Positions 37,337 through 45,830 of a stretch of 64,000 bases of DNA are shown piece by piece. The stretch is taken from positions 310,001-374,000 of the forward strand of contig NZ_LGEA01000102.1 in NCBI RefSeq assembly GCF_001280065.1. The letters run 5' to 3'. Under the pieces are notes generated by a model. That model was not told the origin of the DNA and did not search any database. It saw only the letters and a program-made list of their open reading frames with translations. How positions within the stretch are numbered: the first letter of the stretch is position 1; each line of letters starts with the position of its first letter. The stretch is from Streptomyces sp. NRRL B-1140. Lineage in GTDB: Bacteria > Actinomycetota > Actinomycetes > Streptomycetales > Streptomycetaceae. The position numbers and the translations under genes are program-made.

Positions 37337-37544
37337 CGGCAGCTCCAGGGCTCGGGGCGCGTTCCAGCGCGGGAGAGGGGCTGACGGCGGATCGCGACCG
37401 GCACGCCCCCGGGGGAACAAGGCGGCCCCGCCCGCCGGTCAGGGAAAACGGGCGGAGGCCACTTTGTTCCTCCACGGTACAAAACAAGCCCGGCTTGCGC
37501 CAGGGGCCCCCACCGGACGTTCACACCCTCTCGGCCCGCCCGGA

Positions 37545-38126
37545 TCAGCCGGTCACGGCCTCCCACAGGCTCCACAGCCCGAGCGCCAGCATCACCAGCG
37601 CCGCGATCTGCGTGATCAGCCGCAGCGGCACCTTCTTCATCAGGGCCTTTCCGCCGACGATGCCGATCCCGGCCACCGCCCACAGCGCGAGCACCGCGCC
37701 CAGGCCGACGGAGAGCGGGTCGTCGTAGCGGGCGGCCAGGTTCGCCGTCATGATCTGGGTGAGATCACCGAACTCGGCGACCAGGATGAGCATGAATCCG
37801 GCACCCGAGACCTTCCAGAAGGACTGGTTCTCCGGCTTGCGGACCTCTTCCTCCTCCTCGCCCTTCTTCAGCAGCAGCACCGCGGCCCCGCCCAGGAAGA
37901 GCACGCCCGTGAGGGCCTGCACGATCTGCTGCGGCAGCAGCGTGAGCACACTGCCGGCCGCGACGGCGAGCACGACATGCAGCGCGAAGGCGGCGGCGAC
38001 ACCGGCGAAGACGTAGGAGGCGCGGTAGCGGGTGCCGAGGACGAGGCCGGCGAGGGCGGTCTTGTCCGGCAGTTCTGCGAGGAAGACGACACCGAAGACG
38101 ACGGCCGTCACGGTCAGGCTGATCAA
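37545..38126 (-). CDS. GDT1/UPF0016 (TMEM165-like) manganese transporter
   Basis: A 193-residue membrane protein with the two copies of the family motif E-x-G-D-(K/R)-T/S: FLAELPDKTALA near residue 16 and LVAEFGDLTQIMTA near residue 113, embedded in six helices. A charged loop (KKGEEEEEVRKPEN) joins the halves. Bacterial members export Mn2+. The TTG at 38126 with GAGGAACCC upstream gives the family length. The Mn-sensing riboswitch upstream strongly supports manganese as substrate. Confidence 0.9.
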   Translation of the reverse strand: MISLTVTAVVFGVVFLAELPDKTALAGLVLGTRYRASYVFAGVAAAFALHVVLAVAAGSVLTLLPQQIVQALTGVLFLGGAAVLLLKKGEEEEEVRKPENQSFWKVSGAGFMLILVAEFGDLTQIMTANLAARYDDPLSVGLGAVLALWAVAGIGIVGGKALMKKVPLRLITQIAALVMLALGLWSLWEAVTG

Positions 38127-38240
38127 GGGTTCCTCAATCGGTCGGGGCTGCCCCACCGAGAGTGCTGGACCTTCGCACGCGACACCTCGGCACGGCAGCA
38201 CATCGGTACCCGCGCCGGGGGACGGCACGGGTGTGCACTG

Positions 38241-38350
38241 CTTTGCCGAAGGTCTCGCTGGCAGGTCCGGGAAAGGACCGGCCTCCGGGCGCCGGCTCAG
38301 GCGGGCTGAGCAGTATGTCGACGGTCCGGCGAAGAGCTACTCCCCTTCTG
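38241..38350 (-). promoter_or_regulatory. yybP-ykoY manganese riboswitch
   Basis: On the minus strand the RNA begins AGAAGGGGAGTAGC, continues ACCGTCGACATACTGCTCAG and closes with GCCAGCGAGACCTTCGGC. These are the conserved loops L1 and L3 and flanking stems of the Mn2+-sensing yybP-ykoY class. It lies 115 bases before the GDT1-type gene. Other sequence in the 393-base gap 38127-38518 is leader RNA and promoters. Confidence 0.88.
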
Positions 38351-38358
38351 CGCCGTCC

Positions 38359-38386
38359 ATGGTACGGGACGCGCCCGGAGTGAAAA
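38359..38386 (-). promoter_or_regulatory. Candidate promoter for the Mn-riboswitch leader
   Basis: TTTTCA and TACCAT on the minus strand are separated by 16 bases, a housekeeping-like arrangement that would start RNA just before the GGGGAG of the aptamer. Confidence 0.4.
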
Positions 38387-38518
38387 GTTCCGCCTTGAAT
38401 CTTGTCATGTCATGGCCGCGTCACTAACTTCTCACCGGACGCACATCTGTGCGTCACACGGCGGCGCGAGCATTCCCTCGCTCGCAAGCCAACGCCCCCC
38501 TCTCCCCAGGGAGTTCGC

Positions 38519-39163
38519 ATGCCCAGGTTCTACGCGCGTCGACGGCTGAGCGTCGCCGCGGCGGCCACCGCGCTCATATCCTCCGTGGCCCTCTTCAACG
38601 CCCCCACGGCCTCCGCCGCCCTCCCCACACCCGTGAGCGCCGCCACCGCCCGCACCTACCTCGCCTCGCTCACCGTGGCCACCGAGGACCGCACCGGCTA
38701 CGACCGCGACCTCTTCCCGCACTGGATCACCCAGTCCGGCACCTGCAACACCCGCGAGGTCGTCCTCAAGCGCGACGGCACGAACGTCCAGCAGGACTCC
38801 TCCTGCGCCGCCACCAGCGGCAGCTGGTACTCGGTCTACGACGGCGCCACCTGGACCGCCGCCTCCGACCTGGACATCGACCACCTGGTCCCGCTGGCCG
38901 AGGCCTGGGACTCGGGCGCCGGCTCCTGGACGACGTCCCGCCGCCAGGCGTTCGCCAACGACCTCACGCGCCCGCAGCTCATCGCGGTCACCGACAACGT
39001 CAACCAGGCCAAGGGCGACCAGGACCCCGCCACCTGGATGCCCTCCCGGACGGCGTACCGCTGCACCTACGTGCGCGCCTGGGTGCAGGTGAAGTACTAC
39101 TACGGCCTCTCCGTCGACTCGGCCGAGAAGTCCGCGCTGCAGAACCACCTCGCGAGCTGCTGA
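38519..39163 (+). CDS. Secreted HNH-type endonuclease (DUF1524-like)
   Basis: A 214-residue exported nuclease. The signal peptide at 1-33 is VAAAATALISSVALFNAPTA then SAA. The His-Me finger is LDIDHLVPLAEAWDSGAG at about 120-137, with the later Asn/Asp pair ITDNVNQAKGDQDPATW-like, read here as VTDNVNQAKGDQDPATW. A Cys pair in CTYVRAWVQVKYYYG and the terminal Cys may form a disulfide. It probably degrades extracellular DNA for nutrition. ATG 38519 follows AGGGAG. Confidence 0.88.
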   Translation: MPRFYARRRLSVAAAATALISSVALFNAPTASAALPTPVSAATARTYLASLTVATEDRTGYDRDLFPHWITQSGTCNTREVVLKRDGTNVQQDSSCAATSGSWYSVYDGATWTAASDLDIDHLVPLAEAWDSGAGSWTTSRRQAFANDLTRPQLIAVTDNVNQAKGDQDPATWMPSRTAYRCTYVRAWVQVKYYYGLSVDSAEKSALQNHLASC

Positions 39164-39241
39164 CACGCTGATGTCGTGCCGGGACCTCCCCGCCGGCCTC
39201 CGTCGCTGCGTACCGTACGGGTCGACGGAAAGGGGAACGAC

Positions 39242-40876
39242 ATGAGCGCACTGCGCCTCGGACCGCTGCTGAGGTACACCGACGGCTCGTCCGCCACCGT
39301 GTGGGTCGAGACGAGCCGTCCGTGCACCGCCGAGGTGCGCTGCGCCGACGGCGCCGGCGGCACGGCCCGCAGCTTCCAGATCGCGGGCCACCACTACGCG
39401 CTGGTCCCGGTCACGGGCCTCACGGCCGGTACGACCACGACCTACGAGGTACTCCTCGACGGCACCCGGGTGTGGCCACTGCCCGGCTCCCCCTTCCCGC
39501 CCTCGGCGATCCACGCGCCCGGCCCGCAGGGCGGCCTGGACGTGGCCTTCGGCTCGTGCCGCTGGGCCTCCCCGCCGGCGGGCGGCGACGACCCCGTCGG
39601 CCCGGACGCCCTGGACGCCCTCGCCACCCGCCTCGCCGCCGACCCCGAGGGCGAGCGGCCGCACGTGCTGCTGCTGCTCGGCGACCAGGTGTACGCCGAC
39701 GAGACCTCCGACTCCACGCAGCGCTGGCTGGCGGGCCGCCGCGACCTGAAGGAGGGGCCGGGCAGCGGGGTCGCGGACTACGAGGAGTACACCCACCTCT
39801 ACTACGAGTCGTGGCTCGACCCGCGCATCCGCTGGCTGCTGTCCACCGTGCCCAGTTTCATGATCTTCGACGACCATGACGTGATCGACGACTGGAACAC
39901 GTCCGCCGCCTGGCTCGAGGACATGCGCGCCACCGGCTGGTGGCAGGAGCGGCTGCTGAGCGGGCTGATGTCGTACTGGGTCCACCAGCACCTCGGCAAC
40001 CTCTCCCCGGAGGAGCTGGCGGCCGACCCGGTGTACGAAGAGGTGTGCAAGGTCCCCGACGGCACCGATGCACTGCGCACCTTCGCGTCCCGGGCCGACG
40101 CCGACGCGGCCACGGTCCGCTGGAGCTACCGGCGCGACTTCGGGCGGGTACGCCTGGTGATGGTGGACAGCCGGGCCGCCCGGGTCCTCGCCGAGGACCA
40201 GCGCGCGATGCTCGACCCGGGCGAGGAAGCCTGGCTGCGCGAGCAGGTACGGGACACCGAGGCCTACGACCACCTCCTGATCGGCACCTCGCTGCCCTGG
40301 CTGCTGCCGCATCTGGTGCACGACGCCGAGGGGTGGAACGCGGCGCTGTGCGGCGGCGAACGCGGCGAGCGGTGGGCGCGGTTCGGGGAGAAGGTGCGCC
40401 GCGCCGCGGACCTGGAGCACTGGTCGGCGTTCCCCGAGTCCTTCGCGGGGCTGGCGGAGCTGATCGCCGAGACGGGCTCGGGGCCGGACGCGCCGGCGAC
40501 GGTGTGCGTGCTGTCCGGGGACGTGCACCACGCCTACATCGCCGAGCCCTCGTGGCCCGGCCGGAATCCGGACGCCCGGGTCGTGCAGCTCGTCTGCTCC
40601 CCCGTCCACAACTCGGTGCCGCTGTCGATGCGGCTGGCCTTCCGCATCGGCTGGAGCGGGATGGCGAGGGGCCTCGGCCGCGCCCTGGCCCGGCACGGCC
40701 GGCTCCCGAGCCCGCCGGTCGGCTGGCGCAAGACGGGCGGCCCCTGGTTCGGGAACCAGCTCATGACCCTCACCCTGCGCGGCCGCTCCGCCCGGCTGCG
40801 CCTGGAGCACGCCAAGGCCCGCGAGGGGGCGGGGCCCCGTCTGACGACGTTGCTGGATGCGGAGCTTGCCCCGTAG
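39242..40876 (+). CDS. PhoD-family alkaline phosphatase/phosphodiesterase
   Basis: A 544-residue metallophosphoesterase. An N-terminal Fn3-like domain (SSATVWVETSRPCTAEVRCA, TTTTYEVLLDG) covers about 10-90. The catalytic domain has VAFGSCRWASPPAG, LLLGDQVYADET, IFDDHDVIDDWN and SGDVHHAYIAEP, the metal-binding motifs. No Tat or Sec signal is obvious, unlike classical PhoD, so it may be cytoplasmic. ATG 39242 follows AAAGGGGAACGAC. Confidence 0.87.
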   Translation: MSALRLGPLLRYTDGSSATVWVETSRPCTAEVRCADGAGGTARSFQIAGHHYALVPVTGLTAGTTTTYEVLLDGTRVWPLPGSPFPPSAIHAPGPQGGLDVAFGSCRWASPPAGGDDPVGPDALDALATRLAADPEGERPHVLLLLGDQVYADETSDSTQRWLAGRRDLKEGPGSGVADYEEYTHLYYESWLDPRIRWLLSTVPSFMIFDDHDVIDDWNTSAAWLEDMRATGWWQERLLSGLMSYWVHQHLGNLSPEELAADPVYEEVCKVPDGTDALRTFASRADADAATVRWSYRRDFGRVRLVMVDSRAARVLAEDQRAMLDPGEEAWLREQVRDTEAYDHLLIGTSLPWLLPHLVHDAEGWNAALCGGERGERWARFGEKVRRAADLEHWSAFPESFAGLAELIAETGSGPDAPATVCVLSGDVHHAYIAEPSWPGRNPDARVVQLVCSPVHNSVPLSMRLAFRIGWSGMARGLGRALARHGRLPSPPVGWRKTGGPWFGNQLMTLTLRGRSARLRLEHAKAREGAGPRLTTLLDAELAP

Positions 40877-40969
40877 CCCGGCTGTTCGACTGGTTTGTCG
40901 CACCGCGCTCGCGTGTGAGAACCCTCATAGCGACAGGGGAGTTGGACGTCACACCGCCCTCCCGTTGCA

Positions 40970-41196
40970 TGATGGATCGTCAAGAAGTTGCACACATACG
41001 GCAGTTCACGTCCGATGTGCCGACAACAGGCGTGCACGGACGACCGCTGCGGAAGCCCCGGCCAGGGGTGGATTCGGTCACGTTTTCGGACGTGGAGTCG
41101 GTGGCCGGAGCCGTCCGACGTGCAGCTGAGCGCCCCATCAAGCCTTCGATGAAGGTAAAGCAATGGCCAGATGTTGAACTTGCAAGCATCAAATAG
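40970..41196 (+). CDS. Doubtful small frame in a low-GC intergenic region
   Basis: The 404-base gap 40877-41280 is less GC-rich than its surroundings. A 75-codon frame beginning ATGATGGATCGTC encodes a mixed peptide (RQEVAHIRQFTSDVPTTG...RRAAERPIKPSMKVKQWPDV). There is no recognisable domain and only a weak upstream site, and the codon use is not typical. I list it because the interval otherwise shows nothing. Confidence 0.2.
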
Positions 41197-41280
41197 GCGC
41201 ACCTAACGTGGGTTACTCCGCGGTATCCGTCCCCGACCGGTCTCCCCAAGGCCGGCCAACCGAAGGAGAGACCCCCCACA

Positions 41281-41732
41281 TGACCGCTCGCCTCAACGGC
41301 GCCCAGCCGTATGCGCTCGGACTGTTCCGGATCGTCATCGGCCTGCTGTTCGCCTGCCACGGCGCCGTCGCGCTCTTCGGCGTCCTCGGCGGCGTGGACG
41401 GCAAGGGCGGCACCGCCGCGACCGGCGCCTGGCCCAACTGGTACGCGGCCGTGATCGAACTCGTCGGCGGCATCCTGGTGCTGCTGGGCCTCGGCACCCG
41501 CATAGCGGCCTTCATCTCGTCCGGCGCGATGGCGTACGCGTACTTCAAGGTCCACCAGCCCCAGGGCCTGTGGCCGATCGAGAACAGCGGCGAGGGCGCG
41601 GCCATGTACTGCTGGGCCATGTTCCTGCTGATCTTCACCGGTTCCGGCGCGTTCGGCGTGGACCAGCTGCTGGCCAGGCGCACCTCGACGCAGCAGCAGC
41701 GCTCCGCGGACCAGACCCCGGTGGCCGCCTGA
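41281..41732 (+). CDS. DoxX-family membrane protein
   Basis: A 150-residue protein with four hydrophobic segments: ALGLFRIVIGLLFACHGAVA (12-31), WYAAVIELVGGILVLLGLG, IAAFISSGAMAYAYF and MYCWAMFLLIFTGSGAFG. The DoxX core lies in the first two. A Gln/Thr-rich C-terminus follows. ATG 41281 has GAAGGAGAGACCCCC upstream. DoxX relatives act in membrane redox or sulfur chemistry; its exact role is unknown. Confidence 0.85.
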
Positions 41733-41754
41733 GCCGCCCGGCCCGCCGGACACG

Positions 41755-41792
41755 ACAGCGGCGCCTTCCCTTCGGGGAAGGCGCCGTTCTGT
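41755..41792 (+). terminator. Strong terminator after doxX-like gene
   Basis: GGCGCCTTCCC pairs perfectly with GGGAAGGCGCC around a TTCG tetraloop, extended by ACAGC/GTTCTGT, and ends in a T-rich tail. Confidence 0.8.
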
Positions 41793-42017
41793 CTGCGGTG
41801 ACCCGCTACCCGGGCAAGGCGGACTACATGCACACATGTACTGACAACTCTGGACAAGCCGAGGCGAGGTGAACAGTCCGCACCGAACGTATGAGCCCCC
41901 CGTGAACCGCCCGTCACACCCCAGGCGTACGCTCTATGGCTGTCATGGCCACTCCTGCCGCTCCCCCCGCGCCATCGCGGCACGGTCTGGCCCACGGGGG
42001 AGTCACGGGGAGTCGCG

Positions 42018-42614
42018 GTGCTGGAGCAAGTGGGGTTGCCGATCGGCAGCCCGTGGATCTACGCGGTGGTGGCCTTGTCCGTCCTGCTCGACGTGTTCCT
42101 GCCGGTGCTGCCCAGCGGCGTCCTGGTGATCACGGCGGCCACGGCGGCGGCAGCGGGCACCGCGACCGACGTGCCCGACATCCTCGCCCTGACGCTCTGC
42201 GCGGCCACCGCCTCCGTGCTGGGTGACCTGGCCGCCTACCGCCTCGCCTGGCGGGGCGGCGCCCGCCTGGACCGGGCGATCTCCCGCTCCCGACGGCTGA
42301 GCACCGCCCAGGAACGTCTCGGCGCGGCCCTCGCCCGGGGTGGCGGCGCCCTCGTCGTCGTCGCCCGTTTCGCTCCCGCGGGCCGCTCGGTGGTCTCCCT
42401 CGGCGCGGGCGCCGCCCACCGCCGTGCCCGTGACTTCCTGCCCTGGTCGGCCCTGGCCGGCTTCACCTGGGCCGTGTACAGCGTCGCCCTCGGCTACTTC
42501 GGCGCTCACTGGCTGGGTGCGACCTGGCTGGCGACGGCGGTGTCGGTGGGCGCGCTGTTCGGCGCCGGGGCAGGAGCGGCCTATCTGATGCGGCGCGAGC
42601 CGCGGACGTCGTAG
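42018..42614 (+). CDS. DedA-family membrane protein
   Basis: A 198-residue protein. The N-terminal hairpin LLDVFLPVLPSGVLVITAAT (about 22-41), the GDLAAYRLAWRGG segment and the conserved arginine block RFAPAGRSVVSLGAGAAHRR (about 115-134) identify the DedA/VTT family, implicated in lipid carrier flipping. GTG 42018 follows GGGGAGTCGC. It lies 55 bases before the PAP2 gene and is likely co-transcribed with it. The 286 bases upstream hold no gene. Confidence 0.85.
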   Translation: MLEQVGLPIGSPWIYAVVALSVLLDVFLPVLPSGVLVITAATAAAAGTATDVPDILALTLCAATASVLGDLAAYRLAWRGGARLDRAISRSRRLSTAQERLGAALARGGGALVVVARFAPAGRSVVSLGAGAAHRRARDFLPWSALAGFTWAVYSVALGYFGAHWLGATWLATAVSVGALFGAGAGAAYLMRREPRTS

Positions 42615-42669
42615 TCCGGGCTCCGGCTCACCCCACCCCGACCACCACGACCTGGAAGCGGCTGAGACA

Positions 42670-44031
42670 TTGACGACGACGGCGTCGCGGGAAGCCTCCC
42701 GAACCGAACGGATCACCTCCGCCGCCAGGCGGCGCCCACGCGCGACGCTGTGGGCCGCGGCCGGCGTGATCACTCTCGGGTTCCTCGTCGCCCTCCAGAT
42801 CACCGCGTACCGCCTCGGCATACCCGGGCCGATCACCACGCAGGCGCGCGAGGTGATCTACGCCCCCAAGTCCGGGTTCCTGCTGTACGCCAGCCTCGCG
42901 CTGACGATGGTGGTGCTCACCTGGCGGCAACGGCTCGCCGCCCTCGGCACCGCGATCGGCATCGACCTGGTGTTCCTGCTGGTCCGCTGGGCGACCGGCA
43001 CCTACCCCGACGAGGGCCACCCGTTCGGCAACGGCGCGCTGTGGGTGATCCTGGGCGTCGGGGTCATCGCCCTCGCCCGCCGCACCGGGGCGGAGCGCGT
43101 CCTGCTGCTGAAGGGCGTGGGGCTCGGCCTGCTGCTGGTGACCGGCCGCAAGACCGGGGACACCTGGCTGCTGATCACGTCGAAGACGCGCCCGCTCGTA
43201 CTCGACCCGTACATCGCCATGGCCGACCACGCGCTGGGCAACCCGTCGTGGCTGGCGGGCCGGCTGCTCAGGGCGAGCGGCCCGGTCGGCGAGCACGCCC
43301 TCGACTACGTCTACGCCCAGCTCGCGGTGGCCGCGGTGTGCGTGGCGCTGTACCAGCTGCGCAACGTGGCGGCCGAGCAGCGCTTCCCGCGCCACCACCT
43401 GGTCCGCACCTTCCTGCTGATCGGTGTGCTCGGACCGGCCGTCTACATGATCTACCCCGTGGTCGGGCCGATGTTCGCCTACGGCCCCGAGGGCGGGCAC
43501 TGGGCGGTGGCCAACCTGTGGCCGGACACCCTGCCGCCGGTGATCACCCCGTCCGCGGTGCCGTTCGACGAGATCACCCCGCGCAACTGCATGCCCAGCC
43601 TGCACACGGCCTGGGCGACCACGATCTTCATCCACTCCCGCAAGGGGCCGCGCGCCCTGCGCTACGCCGGCACGTTCTGGCTGGTCGCCACCCTCGCCGC
43701 CACGCTGGGATTCGGCTGGCACTACGGCGTGGACCTCATCGCCGGCGTGGTGTTCGCGTACACGGTCGAGGCGGCGCTGCGCACGTACGACCGCGGCTGG
43801 GACCGGGCGGGACTCCGGCTGGTCGGCTACGGGACGGTCGTCTTCGCGGTGCTGCTCGTGTCCTACCGTTTCCTGCCGCTGGAGATGGCCGCGTACCCGT
43901 GGCTCTTCGCGCCTCTGCTCCTGCTGGCGATGGTCTCGGTGGTCTACGGCTACCGGCGGACCACCAGGCTGTGGGAGACGCCGTCCATCCCGGCACCGCG
44001 CCCGGAACCACAGCCGGAACCGGCGCTCTGA
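42670..44031 (+). CDS. PAP2_3-type membrane phosphatase/phosphotransferase
   Basis: A 453-residue polytopic protein. The C-terminal half has the active-site motifs NCMPSLHTAWATT and GFGWHYGVDLIAG (PxxH and HxxxD pairs) of the inositolphosphotransferase-like PAP2_3 group. Helices at about 30-50, 68-85 and 112-130 precede them. The C-terminus is Pro/Glu-rich. TTG 42670 follows GGAAGCGGCTGAGACA. With the DedA gene before it, a role in recycling polyprenyl or phospholipid phosphates is plausible. Confidence 0.82.
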   Translation: MTTTASREASRTERITSAARRRPRATLWAAAGVITLGFLVALQITAYRLGIPGPITTQAREVIYAPKSGFLLYASLALTMVVLTWRQRLAALGTAIGIDLVFLLVRWATGTYPDEGHPFGNGALWVILGVGVIALARRTGAERVLLLKGVGLGLLLVTGRKTGDTWLLITSKTRPLVLDPYIAMADHALGNPSWLAGRLLRASGPVGEHALDYVYAQLAVAAVCVALYQLRNVAAEQRFPRHHLVRTFLLIGVLGPAVYMIYPVVGPMFAYGPEGGHWAVANLWPDTLPPVITPSAVPFDEITPRNCMPSLHTAWATTIFIHSRKGPRALRYAGTFWLVATLAATLGFGWHYGVDLIAGVVFAYTVEAALRTYDRGWDRAGLRLVGYGTVVFAVLLVSYRFLPLEMAAYPWLFAPLLLLAMVSVVYGYRRTTRLWETPSIPAPRPEPQPEPAL

Positions 44032-44088
44032 GGCGCCGGAACGGCCTGGGCGCCTCACCCACGGGCACGGGCCGGCCACTCACGTCCC

Positions 44089-44161
44089 GCACCCGGGCCC
44101 GGCTTCGCTCACTCCAGCACCCGGGTCCGGCGGACTCGCCTTCCGCACCCGGCTCCGGCTA
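44089..44161. repeat. Three-unit 28-base imperfect tandem repeat
   Basis: GCACCCGGGCCCGGC (44089), GCACCCGGGTCCGGC (44117) and GCACCCGGCTCCGGC (44145) recur with an exact 28-base period. The array lies between convergent genes, and the last unit abuts the DUF2277 stop codon. Confidence 0.75.
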
Positions 44162-44389
44162 GCCCGCCTTCCGTGCCCCGGCCCCGCGGACCTCCAGGCC
44201 GTCCAGCAGCTCGGCCGTGGCCTGCGCGATCGCCTCGACGGCGCGGTCGAACACCTCCTGGTTGTGAGCGGCGGGGGCGCGGAACCCGGAAACCTTCCGC
44301 ACGTACTGCAGGGCGGCAGCGCGCACATCCGCCTCGGTGGCCTCTTCGGGCATCGCGGGCGGGCGCAGCGTCTTGATACTCCGGCACAT
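44159..44389 (-). CDS. DUF2277 family protein
   Basis: A 76-residue protein starting MCRSIKTLRPPAMPEEATEA, with YVRKVSGFRAPAAHNQEVFD in the middle; both blocks are diagnostic of DUF2277. ATG 44389 gives the family's usual length; the frame upstream is not protein-like. Function unknown, cytosolic. Confidence 0.9.
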   Translation of the reverse strand: MCRSIKTLRPPAMPEEATEADVRAAALQYVRKVSGFRAPAAHNQEVFDRAVEAIAQATAELLDGLEVRGAGARKAG

Positions 44390-44491
44390 GCCCCCAGTCT
44401 CACCCTTTCGGCCCTCGTACGACAGCGACGCCTGCCATGATCGCTCCGAGGCGGCCACCGTCCCGGGGCCGACCGACGAGAGGAAGTCCTC

Positions 44492-45388
44492 ATGGCGAAC
44501 GAACTCACCGTGGCCGTTCTGGGCCCCGGCGGCGTGGGCGGTCTGCTCGCCGCCCTGCTCTCCCGCACCGGCCACCGTGTCATCTGCCTGTCCGGCGAGA
44601 AGACCGCCGAGCTCCTGCGCACCGACGGCATCCGGGTGCGCAGCGACCGCTTCGGCGACTTCACGGCCCGCGTCGAGGCCGACACCGAGCTGCGCGAGCC
44701 GGTCGACGCGTGCCTGGTCACCGTCAAGCACACGGCCCTCGACGCCGCCCTGGCCCGGGTCCCCGCGCCGCTGCTGTCCGACGGCCTCCTCGTGCCGTTC
44801 CTGAACGGTGTCGAACACCCGGCGGCCCTGCGCGCCCGCTACCGGCCCGACCGGGTGGCCCCCGCCGTGATCCGCGTCGAGTCGACCCGCGTCGCTCCGG
44901 GCGTCGTCGAACACGGCAGCCCCTTCGCGGAGATCGACCTGACCGGCACGGGCGTGCCCCGGCCCCGCCTCGACGCCCTGGCCGAAGCCTTCACCGCGGC
45001 CGGTCCGGCCACCCGCGTCCTGGAGGACGAGACGGCGGCCCTCTGGGCGAAGATGTCGTTCCTGGCGCCGTTCGCCCTGCTCACCACACGCTACGGCCTC
45101 CCCCTCGGCGAGGTCCGCACCCGCCACCGCGACGAGCTGACCGCCCTGGTGGAGGAGACGGCCGCGATCAGCCGCGCGTGCGGCGGCCCGGCGGACCCGG
45201 CCCAGGCGCTCGCCCGGTACGACACCTTCCCGGCGTCCATGAAGTCCTCGATGCAGCGCGACGCCGAGGCCGGCCGCTCCCTCGAACTGGACGCCATCGG
45301 CGGCGCGTTGCTGCGCGCGGCCGAGCGGCACGGGATTCCGGCCCCGGTGACGGCCCGGGTGGTGGGTGAGCTGCACCCGTCCGCATGA
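44492..45388 (+). CDS. 2-dehydropantoate 2-reductase family protein (PanE-like)
   Basis: A 298-residue NADPH-dependent reductase. The Rossmann loop is VAVLGPGGVGGLLAALLSRT at about 7-26, the catalytic Lys is expected in ALWAKMSFLAPFALLTTRYG, and the C-terminal helical domain holds MKSSMQRDAEAGRSLELDAI and GG. PanE reduces ketopantoate in pantothenate synthesis, but paralogues act on other keto acids; no other pantothenate gene is near. ATG 44492 follows GAGAGGAAG. Confidence 0.85.
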   Translation: MANELTVAVLGPGGVGGLLAALLSRTGHRVICLSGEKTAELLRTDGIRVRSDRFGDFTARVEADTELREPVDACLVTVKHTALDAALARVPAPLLSDGLLVPFLNGVEHPAALRARYRPDRVAPAVIRVESTRVAPGVVEHGSPFAEIDLTGTGVPRPRLDALAEAFTAAGPATRVLEDETAALWAKMSFLAPFALLTTRYGLPLGEVRTRHRDELTALVEETAAISRACGGPADPAQALARYDTFPASMKSSMQRDAEAGRSLELDAIGGALLRAAERHGIPAPVTARVVGELHPSA

Positions 45389-45448
45389 ACCGCGGGAAGG
45401 AGCTCCTGAACCCCAGGAAGGAACTCGCCTCCTAAATTCGAACAGGCG

Positions 45449-45461
45449 TATCATTGGGTCG
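45449..45461 (+). promoter_or_regulatory. Possible leaderless start: -10 element before GTG 45461
   Basis: TATCAT at 45449-45454 lies 6 bases from the GTG, and no ribosome binding site is present. This spacing suggests that transcription starts at or next to the start codon. Confidence 0.4.
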
Positions 45462-45814
45462 TGGCTACGACCTATGACTTTCCGAGTGACCTCCTGGCCG
45501 GCCAGGAGGAACTCCATCAGGTCAGGGCCGAGCTGTCGGCCCTGCTCAAGCGGCTCCCGTGGTCGGTGGAGCCACTGGACGGCTTCAGCGACGACAACGG
45601 CTGGCGCAAGGTGGAACGGCCCGCCTCCCCGGGATGGAGCGCGGACGAACAGGCCGAGGTGGAGAAGCTCCGGCGGCGGGAGCACGAACTCGCGGTGTTC
45701 GTCAGCACCCACCGCTACTGGTCCGAACTCACGGGCTCCGAGCGGGTGGCGGCCCGCTCGGAGCTGAAGCACGCGCACGAGGCTCCGCCAAAGGAGACCG
45801 GCGGAGCCTCGTGA
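45461..45814 (+). CDS. Small soluble hypothetical protein
   Basis: A 117-residue helical protein: AGQEELHQVRAELSALLKRL, WSADEQAEVEKLRRREHELA and VFVSTHRYWSELTG. No signal peptide, membrane helix or known motif. GTG 45461 lacks a ribosome binding site, as above. A family of such proteins occurs in streptomycetes; function unknown. Confidence 0.7.
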   Translation: MATTYDFPSDLLAGQEELHQVRAELSALLKRLPWSVEPLDGFSDDNGWRKVERPASPGWSADEQAEVEKLRRREHELAVFVSTHRYWSELTGSERVAARSELKHAHEAPPKETGGAS

Positions 45815-45830
45815 CGCCCCGGCTGTCGGA

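Noticed and set aside
44089..44161. CRISPR-like array
   Set aside because: There are only three imperfect units with 13-base intervals, no leader and no cas genes.
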